From the NCBI RefSeq assembly GCF_019426345.1, contig NZ_JAHLLW010000001.1, positions 186,001 to 250,000 on the forward strand: 64,000 bases of DNA. The letters run 5' to 3'. A program made the translations under genes and the position numbers. The stretch's first letter is position 1, and the number at the start of each line of letters is the position of its first letter. Origin of the DNA: Marinomonas lutimaris (GTDB lineage Bacteria; Pseudomonadota; Gammaproteobacteria; Pseudomonadales; Marinomonadaceae). This document shows, piece after piece, positions 1-8,284 of the stretch. The notes beneath the pieces are model-generated. The model saw only the letters and a program-made list of their open reading frames with translations, had not been told where the DNA came from and did not search any database.

Positions 1-339
1 CTGCCCTCTGTTTCTGTAACGAAAAGCGCTAATGTAACGAAGAGTACTAAAAGCTCGACAGCTAACAAAAATAGTAAAAAACCATCATCCGAAAATAGAA
101 ACCAGCGAACTGAAAGTACGCCTATTTTGACCTCGAATCAGCTTCATGCTTTACCGGAATCTACTTCAGATAATGCCAAGGCAGTTATTGCCATTATGGA
201 ACAAGAAGCACAACCGATGGATTTTGATGCCTTGATTCGCCAAAGCAAAATGGACGCGGGATTGATGATGCAGGTGTTAATGGAATTGGAATTGTATGGC
301 TGTGTGGAGAATCGAGAAGGTCTTTATTGCCGTTGTTGA
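1..339 (+). CDS. dprA: DNA-processing protein DprA, C-terminal part (5' end outside window)
   Basis: The open frame enters from the left edge and ends at a TGA at 337-339, leaving about 112 codons. The first 40 or so residues are a Lys/Ser/Thr/Asn-rich linker. The remainder matches the C-terminal winged-helix domain of DprA/Smf, with the acidic helix, the LMQVLMELELYGCVEN segment and the closing EGLYCRC strand. DprA loads RecA onto incoming single-stranded DNA during transformation. The Rossmann-fold core that defines the family is outside the window, so the name rests on the terminal domain alone. In relatives this gene usually lies beside tsaC-hemF-aroE; here hslR follows instead. Confidence 0.72.
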   Translation: MPSVSVTKSANVTKSTKSSTANKNSKKPSSENRNQRTESTPILTSNQLHALPESTSDNAKAVIAIMEQEAQPMDFDALIRQSKMDAGLMMQVLMELELYGCVENREGLYCRC

Positions 340-429
340 ATAGACGGCTCACCTTCTCGCTTACTTTACTTATTATCTTGAGGTGCAATTTTAGCTTGAG
401 ATGCAATGCGTGATATTGGATCTAGATTA

Positions 430-846
430 TTAGTTGTCGCTAAAAATATCTTTCTTCAGCTGCTTAATATCACGACGCTCTTTTTTGTTCGGCTTGTGGT
501 CGGACATAATTCGACCACCAAAAGACTTGTTTTCGAGGGCGCGTTTTTCACGTTTCTCAATCGACTCTGGCGTTTCCTCATAAAGCAATTGTGCTTCAGG
601 TGCGCCACGACGTTGGCCGCTGATGTCTTTGATTTCGACGACCTTTTCATCCCAACCAACTCGTATACCAATTAAGGCGCCAATTTCCACATTGCGGCTG
701 GCTTTGCCCTTACTTCCGTTGTAAGACACCTTGCCGCCATCGATGGCGTCTTTACAAAGTGAACGAGTTTTAAAAAAACGTGCGGCCCAAAGCCACTTAT
801 CTAAACGAACGGCTTGTGGTGCCGACTGCTTTTCTGGTTTACTCAT
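430..846 (-). CDS. hslR: Hsp15, ribosome-associated S4-domain heat-shock protein
   Basis: This 138-residue protein opens with the S4 RNA-binding signature (VRLDKWLWAARFFKTRSLCKDAIDGGKV, about residues 13-40) and ends in a long Lys/Arg-rich tail (KREKRALENK...KKERRDIKQLKKD). Length and layout fit HslR, which binds 50S subunits carrying a stalled nascent chain and helps recycle them in the cytoplasm. It faces the dprA 3' end and is divergent from cysQ, 43 bp away. Another small S4 protein is possible, but the basic tail favours Hsp15. Confidence 0.9.
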   Translation of the reverse strand: MSKPEKQSAPQAVRLDKWLWAARFFKTRSLCKDAIDGGKVSYNGSKGKASRNVEIGALIGIRVGWDEKVVEIKDISGQRRGAPEAQLLYEETPESIEKREKRALENKSFGGRIMSDHKPNKKERRDIKQLKKDIFSDN

Positions 847-889
847 AAGAATGCGTTGACCCTATTCTGTTGTCATATTTGAGGCTGTT

Positions 890-1738
890 ATGCAGGACGT
901 TAGTAGACACCCAATTTTCCAAGCTCTTCAAAAAATAATACACGATGCCGCCGATGTGATCATGGACATTTATCAACGTGCCGATTTGGGTATCGAGCAA
1001 AAACTGGACGACAGTCCAGTTACTGCTGCCGATCTCGCTGCGCACAAAGTGATTCTAGCAGGTTTGCAAGCACTTACACCTGATATTCCTGTTCTTTCAG
1101 AAGAAGGCGTGGTTGCGTTTGAAGAGCGATCTAAATGGCCTATGTTGTGGATCGTAGACCCGCTCGATGGCACCAAAGAATTTATCAAGCGTAATGGCGA
1201 ATTCAGTATCAACATCGCCTTGGTTGAAAATGGCGCGCCCATTCTTGGCGTGGTGTATTTGCCGACCACAACCGAAGGTTACTTTGGTGTGACCAAAGCC
1301 TGGCAAGACTTACCTATTGGCGCGTTTAAATGGCAAGGCGATGAATACGAAAGTATCAACGTCCGTGAACCACGCGAACCGATTATTGCCATGACAAGTC
1401 GTAGTCACGGCCCTGCTCTTCCAGCTTCGCTGAAAAATAAATTAAAGCAAAGTTACGAGCAAGTACGAGAGTTACCAAAAGGCAGCTCAATTAAAGGCTG
1501 CCGAATTGCAGAAGGGATTGCGGATTTGCATCTGCGTCGTGGCCCAACCAGTGAATGGGACACCGCCGCTCAGCAAGCCATCATCGAAGCCGCTGGCGGC
1601 ATGCTTGTCACACCTGATGGAAAACCATTTCGCTACAACCAAAGAGAAACCCTACTCAATGGCCACTTCTTTGTATCGGGTGCTGAACTCGCCCCTTATG
1701 TGATGAACTGGTATCTAGAAAACGAGGAAGAAGAGTAA
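890..1738 (+). CDS. cysQ: 3'(2'),5'-bisphosphate nucleotidase CysQ
   Basis: A 282-residue member of the Mg2+-dependent, Li+-sensitive phosphatase family (inositol monophosphatase fold). It hydrolyses 3'-phosphoadenosine 5'-phosphate left over from sulfate assimilation and so prevents its toxic build-up. Metal-site motifs are present: EE at 71-72 and DPLDGT at 90-95, followed by the CysQ-typical KEFIKRNGEFSINIAL. A second ligand motif (SEWDTAA) lies near residue 220. Its 3' end overlaps a perfect inverted repeat. Confidence 0.93.
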   Translation: MQDVSRHPIFQALQKIIHDAADVIMDIYQRADLGIEQKLDDSPVTAADLAAHKVILAGLQALTPDIPVLSEEGVVAFEERSKWPMLWIVDPLDGTKEFIKRNGEFSINIALVENGAPILGVVYLPTTTEGYFGVTKAWQDLPIGAFKWQGDEYESINVREPREPIIAMTSRSHGPALPASLKNKLKQSYEQVRELPKGSSIKGCRIAEGIADLHLRRGPTSEWDTAAQQAIIEAAGGMLVTPDGKPFRYNQRETLLNGHFFVSGAELAPYVMNWYLENEEEE

Positions 1739-1752
1739 GCTTTACTCTTCTT
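1728..1752. terminator. Hairpin at the cysQ stop codon
   Basis: A perfect 11-bp inverted repeat (AAGAAGAGTAA at 1728-1738, its complement at 1742-1752) with a 3-nt loop covers the cysQ stop codon and is followed by a pyrimidine-rich run. It lies between the convergent cysQ and TetR genes and probably helps end cysQ transcription. The stem is A+T-rich, so this is moderate evidence only. Confidence 0.45.
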
Positions 1753-1803
1753 GTTCTTCCCTTCCTATCTAATTGTTTCACGTGAAAAAAAGCTTCAAAC
1801 TTT

Positions 1804-2406
1804 TTAACCTTCCACTGGTTCGCTATTTTTTAATCCGCTGTTAAGCCGATTGACGATGCGTTCTTGGGCGCGCTTTAGGAAGTCGCTTTGCAGCGGTTGG
1901 GTGAAAGAGCGTGCGATGGCGACTGTTCCCACTAAGGACACGACTGTCTCTTCTGCAAGAGCTTCGGCTTCTTGGCTACCACGTTTTTTCAGAATCCCTG
2001 CAAGACGGTCGACCAAACTATCGAAGCAAACTTGGTAGGCTTGGCGAACTTTTTCTTCTTTGTGTGCGGCGTCAGTAACTAAAAATTCCAATGGCGATGG
2101 ATGTTCTTTGTCATTTCGACCCCAGCTAAGGTAGCGAGTCACCAGTGCCTTAATATGGGTTTCTTTTCCTTCGGTCTGTTTGTCGTCCCTCGCCCAGAAA
2201 GCATTGGAGCTAGCAAATTGCATGGCCGCTTCATATAGACTGCTTTTACCAGAAAAATGCGCATAAAACGCACCGTGTGTCATGTTCGCTTTTTTCATGA
2301 TTTGGGTAAGCGTGACCCGATCAAAACCGTGAGAGCAAAATAATTTTGCAGCAGCATGTAATATACGCTGTCTAGTTTGCTCTTTGTGTTTGGCTGTGTA
2401 AGACAT
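1804..2406 (-). CDS. TetR/AcrR-family transcriptional regulator
   Basis: A 200-residue repressor with an N-terminal TetR helix-turn-helix at residues 10-57 (TRQRILHAAAKLFCSHGFDRVTLTQIMKKANMTHGAFYAHFSGKSSLYEAA). The all-helical ligand domain after it does not reveal its effector. It is divergent from the fabF-type gene at 2537, with 130 bp between, so control of that gene and of itself is the simplest inference. The A+T-rich gap holds a short palindrome, CTTAA-N5-TTAAG, at 2438-2452, a possible but weak operator. Confidence 0.88.
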   Translation of the reverse strand: MSYTAKHKEQTRQRILHAAAKLFCSHGFDRVTLTQIMKKANMTHGAFYAHFSGKSSLYEAAMQFASSNAFWARDDKQTEGKETHIKALVTRYLSWGRNDKEHPSPLEFLVTDAAHKEEKVRQAYQVCFDSLVDRLAGILKKRGSQEAEALAEETVVSLVGTVAIARSFTQPLQSDFLKRAQERIVNRLNSGLKNSEPVEG

Positions 2407-2536
2407 ATTTTTTGCCCCTACTTGTACTAGACTAAAGCTTAATTTATTTAAGAAAATTAGCTAAATATTATCTTGATCATATTTTGTCTCACTATAGCAT
2501 GAGTATGGTATTTCTGCTGAAATTAAAGAGGTTTTT

Positions 2537-3805
2537 ATGTCACTTAAAGAACGAATTGTTATCACTGGTATGGGCTTGGTGTCACCGCTTGGTTTAGGTG
2601 TTGCTTCGGTCTGGGATCGCTTGATTCGTGGTGAATCTGGTATTCGTTTATTACCTACAACCTTGTCTGAAGGCGTTAGCACTCATATTGCCGGACAGGT
2701 TCCAAGTCACACAGAACAAGCTAATGGTTTGAATGAATCAGACTATCTGTCACCTAAAGACCGTAAGCGTGTCGATCTGTTTACATTATTTGCCCTTGCT
2801 GCTGCAGAAGAAGCATTAACCCAAGCTAATTGGCATCCAACGTCTGCTGAAGATCAAGAAGCAACGGCAACTATTATTGCCACTGGTATCGGTGGTTTAC
2901 CGACCATTACTCATGCGCATTCAGTTTTAAAAGAGCAAGGTGCTCGTCGAGTGTCACCTTTTACGGTTCCAGCGTTTCTTGCCAATCTAGCGGCGGGTAA
3001 CGTTTCTATCAAATATGGATTCAAAGGGCCTATTGGCACGCCTGTGACCGCTTGTGCGGCAGGCGTACAGGCGATTGGCGATGCGATGCGTTTATTGCGT
3101 ACTGGTGAAGCAAAAGTGGCTTTGGCTGGCGGTACAGAAGCCTGTATCGATCCATTGTCTTTGGCTGGTTTTGGTGCCTTGAAGGCGCTTTCTACTCGAA
3201 ATGATGCTCCTGAAAAAGCGTCTCGTCCTTTTGATAAAGATCGTGAAGGCTTTGTTATGGGCGAAGGTTCTGGCCTTGTTGTACTTGAAACCCTTGAACA
3301 TGCCTTAGCCCGCGGTGCAACACCTTTGGCTGAGATCGTTGGTTATGGCACCAGTGCAGATGCTTACCATCTGACATCTGGCCCAGAAGACGGCAACGGT
3401 GCTGCCCGTGCGATGCAAACAGCGCTTAAAATGGCTGGCATTTCTGCGGATCAAATTGGCTATGTGAATGCTCATGCTACGTCGACTCCAGTGGGCGATC
3501 GTGGTGAGATTAACGCCTTGCGTCGTGTGTTTGGCGAGAAAGTAACAGAAGTGGCGATCTCTTCTACTAAGTCCGCAACAGGTCATTTACTTGGTGCTGC
3601 CGGTGGCGTGGAAACGATTTTCAGTGCGCAGGCGCTAATTTCAGGTATTTTGCCTCCGACGCTAAACCTTGAAACTCCAGAAGACAGCATGGCGGATTTA
3701 GATCTTATTCCATTGATTGCACGTGAAAAAGCGGTCGACTATGTGTTGTGTAATGGCTTTGGTTTTGGCGGAGTAAACGCAGCGATTATCTTGAAGCGCT
3801 ATTAA
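2537..3805 (+). CDS. fabF: Beta-ketoacyl-ACP synthase II (FabF family)
   Basis: A 422-residue thiolase-fold condensing enzyme that elongates fatty acyl-ACP by Claisen condensation with malonyl-ACP. Catalytic residues are visible: Cys173 in TACAAG, His313 in NAHATSTP, Lys345 and His350 in STKSATGHLLGAAG. The C-terminal GFGFGGVNAA loop is also typical. It stands alone, without acpP or fabG, and is divergent from a TetR gene, so it may be a regulated paralogue rather than the housekeeping fabF. A polyketide-type KAS is less likely given the close match to FabF motifs. Confidence 0.88.
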   Translation: MSLKERIVITGMGLVSPLGLGVASVWDRLIRGESGIRLLPTTLSEGVSTHIAGQVPSHTEQANGLNESDYLSPKDRKRVDLFTLFALAAAEEALTQANWHPTSAEDQEATATIIATGIGGLPTITHAHSVLKEQGARRVSPFTVPAFLANLAAGNVSIKYGFKGPIGTPVTACAAGVQAIGDAMRLLRTGEAKVALAGGTEACIDPLSLAGFGALKALSTRNDAPEKASRPFDKDREGFVMGEGSGLVVLETLEHALARGATPLAEIVGYGTSADAYHLTSGPEDGNGAARAMQTALKMAGISADQIGYVNAHATSTPVGDRGEINALRRVFGEKVTEVAISSTKSATGHLLGAAGGVETIFSAQALISGILPPTLNLETPEDSMADLDLIPLIAREKAVDYVLCNGFGFGGVNAAIILKRY

Positions 3806-3848
3806 TTAATAGCAGACAAAATTTTTAAAATAGTAAAGCTCTAAACAA

Positions 3849-3877
3849 AAAAGCCAGTGTGATTCACACTGGCTTTT
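3849..3877. terminator. Bidirectional rho-independent terminator after fabF
   Basis: A 13-bp stem (AAAAGCCAGTGTG at 3849-3861, complement at 3865-3877) with a 3-nt loop and A/T tracts on both sides. It lies between the convergent fabF and TRAP dctM genes and can serve both. Confidence 0.88.
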
Positions 3878-3922
3878 TTTATTTCTAATGATAATGAGCA
3901 ACAGTCACGAATTAGATGAAAA

Positions 3923-5245
3923 TTATGAGTCCATTAGTTGATTAGGCAACCAGGTTACCAATTCTGGGAACATCATTACGATGACAAGAACCAGAAGTTT
4001 CAGCAATACAAATGGCGTAATGGATTTGTAGATATCCAACATGGTGATGCCAGGAGGCGCGATGCCTTTTAGGTAAAACAAAGCAAAACCATAAGGTGGC
4101 GTTTGTACGGCAATTTCAATGTTTAGAATCATCAAGATACCAAACCAAATAGGATCATAACCCAGAGACACGGCAATCGGTGTGAAGATAGGCGCACACA
4201 TTAGGACGATGATAAATTCATCGATAATGAAGCCTAGCAACAGCATGATCAACTGGAACAACATGATGACGACAATCGGTGGTAAGCCCAAATCTTGGGT
4301 GAAACCCGCAACCATGTTTTGCACGCCCATCAGCAAATGGAAGTTACTGAAAACCGACGCGCCAACAATAATCCACATCGCCACACTGACCAGTAATGCG
4401 GCTTGCATCCCCGCTTTTTGTACCATACGTGGTTTGAAGCGTTTAAAGAAAATCGCTAGAACAATTGCGCCCACAACACCTATCGCACCAGACTCTGTTG
4501 GTGTCGCGATGCCCATGATGATGCTACCAAGCACGGCAACAATTAACAGCAGAGACAATAAGCCATCACGAGCTGTTAGGAACTTCTCTTTTTGCGTTGG
4601 TTGAACTTCTGGCACCACATCCATCGGCGCGCGTTTTGGGTTCAACTTACAGGAAATCACCACGTAACCGATTAGCAAAACAATAGTGATAAGCGCTGGA
4701 ATCAAGGCACCGATGAACATGCGCCCTACTGAGTTCTGCGTAGACGATGCAAACATGATCATCGGGATGCTAGGTGGAATCAAAATACCTAAGCCGCCAC
4801 CCGCCATAATAACGCCAAGCGCTAGACGTTTATCGTAGCCGCGCTCTAACATTGGACGCAGAGCGATACTGCCTGAAGTCATGATGCCCGCGCCGATAAT
4901 GCCAACCATGGCACCAATCATAGAGCACACCACGATCACGCTGATAGCGAGTGAACCACGTACTCGACCAATTAACATTTGGCTGGCATTGAACATGGCG
5001 TCGCCAATACCGGATCGGGTGAGCAATTGACCCATGTAAATATACAAAGGGATAGCAAGCAGGATAAAACTAAAATGGGTTGATTCTAGCGTAGTAGGAA
5101 TGACGTTAAATAAGGCATCGCCCCAGGTCATATAACCTATGCCCATGGCAATACCGCCAAGGGCTAAACCAACCGGTGCACCTAAGGCAAAGGACGCTAT
5201 GATACAGGCAAATAAAATGCCCGTTAATAACTCAATACTAATCAT
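3923..5245 (-). CDS. dctM: TRAP transporter large permease (DctM family)
   Basis: A 440-residue, strongly hydrophobic inner-membrane protein with about 12 predicted helices. TRAP-M signatures include GAPVGLALGG near the N-terminus, GAGIMTSGSIALRPMLERGYDKRLALGVIMAGGGLGILIPPSIPMIMFAS (about 120-165), and the C-terminal TPPYGFALFYLKG. It is the ion-motive translocation subunit for a periplasmic solute, probably an organic acid. It overlaps the small permease gene by 4 bp (ATGA) and is last in a dctP-dctQ-dctM operon. Confidence 0.93.
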   Translation of the reverse strand: MISIELLTGILFACIIASFALGAPVGLALGGIAMGIGYMTWGDALFNVIPTTLESTHFSFILLAIPLYIYMGQLLTRSGIGDAMFNASQMLIGRVRGSLAISVIVVCSMIGAMVGIIGAGIMTSGSIALRPMLERGYDKRLALGVIMAGGGLGILIPPSIPMIMFASSTQNSVGRMFIGALIPALITIVLLIGYVVISCKLNPKRAPMDVVPEVQPTQKEKFLTARDGLLSLLLIVAVLGSIIMGIATPTESGAIGVVGAIVLAIFFKRFKPRMVQKAGMQAALLVSVAMWIIVGASVFSNFHLLMGVQNMVAGFTQDLGLPPIVVIMLFQLIMLLLGFIIDEFIIVLMCAPIFTPIAVSLGYDPIWFGILMILNIEIAVQTPPYGFALFYLKGIAPPGITMLDIYKSITPFVLLKLLVLVIVMMFPELVTWLPNQLMDS

Positions 5246-5796
5246 TGTGCGGTTTCCTCTTGTTCGGTCGGTGCTTCTGGTAATAAGGGTTTACCAGTAA
5301 TTGCTTGGTGTAATGAATCAATCCAGTCGCTGGAAAGTTGCAAAATAAGCAAAACACTAGCGATTGCCATCATTAACCAGTAATGATGCATATGAGGCGC
5401 CCATTCACTTTGACGTCGGTAGTTAAACTCGAGCGCTTCTTCAAACTTACCTATGCTCATTTTGCAGACGATAACCATAAAGAACATGGCGAGAGCGAAT
5501 GAAAATAGGTTAAATATGCTTTTCGTTCGAGCTGAGACTTTGTTGTAAAGGATATCGACATTGATGTGGGCACGTTGCTGTTGGGCATAAGCGCCGCCTA
5601 ATGCCGCAATATAACCAAAGATAAATAGCGAAGTGTCGTAAGCCCAAATGGTTGGACTATCTAATATGTAACGAGAGAAAACCTCGAAAGCAACGACAAA
5701 TGCTAATACTGGCATAAGATAGGAAACGGAATTCCCAATGAAAGCCACCAACGCGTGGACTCCAAGACAATAGCGCCTAATCGCAGTCATTATCAT
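5242..5796 (-). CDS. dctQ: TRAP transporter small permease (DctQ family)
   Basis: A 184-residue protein with four hydrophobic segments and the DctQ pattern FEVFSRYILDSPTIWAYDTSLFIFGYIAALGGAYAQQQRAHINVDILY. It couples the binding protein to the large permease at the inner membrane. The start at 5796 has an AGG-type ribosome site eight bases upstream. Translation is probably coupled to dctM through the ATGA overlap. Confidence 0.92.
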   Translation of the reverse strand: MIMTAIRRYCLGVHALVAFIGNSVSYLMPVLAFVVAFEVFSRYILDSPTIWAYDTSLFIFGYIAALGGAYAQQQRAHINVDILYNKVSARTKSIFNLFSFALAMFFMVIVCKMSIGKFEEALEFNYRRQSEWAPHMHHYWLMMAIASVLLILQLSSDWIDSLHQAITGKPLLPEAPTEQEETAQ

Positions 5797-5827
5797 TGTT
5801 TTGTACCTGTAAGGATGGATCGAAATT

Positions 5828-5859
5828 AAAACGGCCTTCTACGAAGAGAAGGCCGTTTT
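5828..5859. terminator. Hairpin between TRAP dctP and dctQ
   Basis: A perfect 13-bp stem (AAAACGGCCTTCT at 5828-5840, complement at 5847-5859) with a 6-nt loop lies just downstream of the binding-protein stop. On the minus strand the stem ends in a short T run. Inside an operon it probably acts as a partial terminator or 3'-end stabiliser, so that binding protein is made in excess. Confidence 0.75.
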
Positions 5860-5876
5860 AGTTATTGCACAGGAGA

Positions 5877-6902
5877 TTATTTCTGTTCTTTACGAAGAAC
5901 GTCAATCAACTCTTTGCTGTATTTGTCTGCCGCTGCGTACTCATCCCAAAGTTTCGCACCTGCTGCTTTCCAAGCTGCTTTGTCTTCTGCACTTGGCTCT
6001 GGGCTCCACTGAAGGCCTTTTGCTTCCATATCAGCAACCGCTTGAGATTCCCAAAGTTTAGACTTGGTCATTTGCTCTTGAGCGTGAACGGTTGTCGCCG
6101 CTTTAACAATGGCCTTTAAGTCCGCTGGAAGTTTGTTCCAAGCGCTTTGGTTAACGATAATAGGTAACACTTGTGCGCCAGCTAGAGGAAGTGGGTACAT
6201 ATATTTCGCTACTTCTACGTGGTTACCATCGCGGTGATCAATCATGTTAGAACCGATAGAACCGTCGATTACGCCAGTTGAAAGACTTGTGTAGATCTCA
6301 GACCAAGCTAGAGAAACAGGAGAAGCGCCTAGGTTACGTAGGAACTTACCGTATGCGCCTGGTGCACGGATTTTCAAGCCTTGGAAATCGGCAATCGAAT
6401 TGATTGGCTTCTTAGTAATAACGTAAACCGCTGGCTGAATGTAAGGGTCAAGCCAAACTAGACCTTGCTCGCCGTAGGCTTTTTTAAGGATTGGCGCCCA
6501 GCCTTTTTCTTGGAACAAGGTAGTTAGTTCACCTACATCACTGGTTCCACCAGGTAGACCGATTTCAACCAAACCAGCTGGAAGCTCACCTGCGTTCAAA
6601 GATTGGAAAGTCGCGCCCATGGTGATTAGGCCTGTTTTTACGGCACCAAAAATGCCAGAAGAACCAACACCTTCACCGTCGTACAAAACTTGTACCTTGA
6701 TGCGGCCGTCAGACATAGTCTCAATGTTTTTTGCTAAATCTTCATATACAGCACCGAAGGCAGAGCCTCGGCTGTATAGGTTAGCGAAGCGCCAGTTGTA
6801 ATCTGCAGCATTAGCAGAAGAAGCGACAGCGCCTAATCCAAGAGCTACCGCTAGAGAACTTACAACCAATCGTTTTTTTACTTTTAGTATCGCCTTAATC
6901 AT
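5877..6902 (-). CDS. dctP: TRAP transporter substrate-binding protein (DctP family)
   Basis: The start at 6902 is chosen because it gives a clean signal peptide (MIKAILKVKKRLVVSSLAVALGLGAVASSANA) and has GAGGTAG upstream; a longer frame to 7004 has no such features. The 341-residue protein carries the DctP signature around IKSIADFQGLKIRAPGAYGKFLRNLGASPVSLAWSEIYTSLSTGVIDGSIGS, with the conserved Arg that binds the ligand carboxylate. Periplasmic. Substrate is unknown; many relatives bind C4-dicarboxylates, 2-oxo acids or sugar acids. First gene of the operon. Confidence 0.92.
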   Translation of the reverse strand: MIKAILKVKKRLVVSSLAVALGLGAVASSANAADYNWRFANLYSRGSAFGAVYEDLAKNIETMSDGRIKVQVLYDGEGVGSSGIFGAVKTGLITMGATFQSLNAGELPAGLVEIGLPGGTSDVGELTTLFQEKGWAPILKKAYGEQGLVWLDPYIQPAVYVITKKPINSIADFQGLKIRAPGAYGKFLRNLGASPVSLAWSEIYTSLSTGVIDGSIGSNMIDHRDGNHVEVAKYMYPLPLAGAQVLPIIVNQSAWNKLPADLKAIVKAATTVHAQEQMTKSKLWESQAVADMEAKGLQWSPEPSAEDKAAWKAAGAKLWDEYAAADKYSKELIDVLRKEQK

Positions 6903-7301
6903 TGAGCTACCTCGAGAGCAAAAGTGCATAAAAAAGTCACGCCTTTGTGGTTGTGACACCTTGTACTCGATACTTTCAAAAAGCCTAAGAGCAATAAAGC
7001 TCACAAAATCTATCTAAAGTTTTGTCGGCATCAAACAATCCAAAAAGACAAAATCTGTTATAAATCATATAACTAACTGCAATTTGGTGCACAATAAAGA
7101 GGCTTGGCAACCCTTTTTGGTGCAAAAAATAGATTAGTTGAATGCACCAATAGTGTGAATATTATTGATCTATGATGTTGAAAACGTGCATTTTCTTTGC
7201 TTTTTTAAATATGCGGTCGAGTCTTTTGTCTGTAATTTATTGCTGCACCAAATTAGGGCTTCATGATTTTTCGTGGAAGCCCTTTTCAAGGGTTTTGACT
7301 G
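6903..7301. promoter_or_regulatory. Upstream region of the TRAP operon with four TTTGGTGCA half-sites
   Basis: No convincing gene is seen in this 399-bp stretch. It contains four copies of one 9-mer: TTTGGTGCA at 7083-7091 and 7116-7124, and the complement at 7143-7151 (8 of 9) and 7244-7252. The second and third form an inverted pair. They are plausible binding sites for a regulator of the TRAP operon, perhaps the LysR protein encoded at 8285, but nothing proves which protein binds. Confidence 0.4.
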
Positions 7302-7951
7302 TTAAGCCACGTCAAAACCTTGGATTTGGTTGGCTAATTCTTTGGTTTGGTTGTGAACATTTTTATTTGCCATCTGCTGAATAGCTGCCTGTAAGGCGGC
7401 TTGGTGTTCAGCATCGCTGTAAGCGAGAAAGTCTTTCTCTCTTACCCTTACTTCTTTAAAGCTTGCGGCAAAGCTTGCCAATGATTTGAGTTGTTCAGCT
7501 AAGGCTTGCGCCGATTGGTTTAATCGACCCAGCGCGCCAGTTTTACCGCTTAACCGAGGGTGATTAAATTTTGCAGGTGACTTTCAAGCGCGGATAAATA
7601 ATTAGGCTGCAAAGCTTGGCTGTTCCTTAAGCGAGCTTTGCCTTCGGTATCGAGTAAATCTGCTCTGATGCTAAACCCAGCGGAGGTCTCATTTTTTATT
7701 TTTACTAATGTTTGGCTGATAGCATCAACATTGTCAGGTGAAAGGGTTGCCATTTCTCGTTCAAATTGTAGTAAAGCAATTTCAACGTCTTTCACTTCAC
7801 TGGTTAGCCTGCTCAGCTCGGTGGCATCGTCGGACGCATTCGACATTTGCGACAAGTTATAAATGGAATAATCGCCAAACCCCGCGTACCCAACACAGAC
7901 CAAAACAACAATCGCAATTAGTTTTTGACGAACGGATAACGCGATGGACAT
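7302..7951 (-). pseudogene. Frameshifted, truncated methyl-accepting chemotaxis receptor (sensor part only)
   Basis: A strong ribosome site (AAAGGAGG) precedes ATG at 7951. The frame encodes a transmembrane helix (KLIAIVVLVCVGYAGFGDYSIYNL) and a helical periplasmic domain, then stops at 7550. The neighbouring frame continues the same helical domain without a gap (RLSGKTGALGRLNQSAQALAEQL...) to a stop at 7302. One lost base near 7552 explains the break. The product also lacks the second membrane helix, HAMP and signalling domains, so it could not signal even if repaired. The sensor resembles all-helical bimodular (HBM-like) domains; that family assignment is tentative. Confidence 0.75.
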
Positions 7952-8003
7952 ATCAACCTCCTTTAGACCCTTTCTGAAAAGAAGGGAAGCAATCAAAATG
8001 ACA

Positions 8004-8240
8004 AAAAAAGCCTGTTTATCAAGTGAGACAAACAGGCCAAAATAACGTGCTGGAAGAATGAAATGAAAGGTCAGTATTTAACGCTTCACTTCAGGGTATA
8101 ACCAAGCGGATACGAATCATCCTGAATACATAAAACGTCATCATGAAGACATTTTGCTGCGGTAGCCGACGTCTCTTACCTTAAAGAAGCAGAAAGAGGG
8201 ATGAAAGTAGCTTAAATCAATGTAAAGTTAGAGAATCAAC
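8004..8240 (-). ncRNA. Candidate structured leader RNA ending in an intrinsic terminator
   Basis: Reading the minus strand towards the chemoreceptor start, several stems can be drawn: 8177-8180 with 8161-8164, AAAATGTC with GACGTTTT (8148-8155/8132-8139, one G-U), TTCAGG with CCTGAA (8121-8126/8090-8095), and finally an 8-bp stem at 8030-8037/8010-8017 followed by seven T residues. No ORF lies upstream on that strand. A terminator about 55 bases before the receptor start suggests a riboswitch-like attenuator or a small RNA. No known riboswitch consensus was recognised. Confidence 0.33.
8010..8037 (-). terminator. Intrinsic terminator upstream of the receptor pseudogene
   Basis: Stem GCCTGTTT at 8010-8017 pairs with 8030-8037, with a 12-nt loop. 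On the minus strand it is followed by a run of T (8003-8009). It lies before, not after, the gene on that strand. Confidence 0.7.
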
Positions 8241-8284
8241 GAACTAAATTGTGACGAACAGGTTAATACACATGGGGAGAGGCG

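Noticed and set aside
4182..4604. 140-codon plus-strand frame inside dctM
   Set aside because: Antisense shadow with low-complexity Met/Ile/Thr content typical of reversed membrane genes.
7085..7149. NtrC enhancer site from TGGTGCA and TGCACCA halves
   Set aside because: The NtrC site has TGCACCA first and TGGTGCA second with about 4-5 bp between; here the order is reversed and the spacing is 18 bp.
7172..7384. 70-codon frame on the plus strand before the chemoreceptor remnant
   Set aside because: Composition is not protein-like, no ribosome site is seen, and it overlaps the receptor remnant on the other strand.
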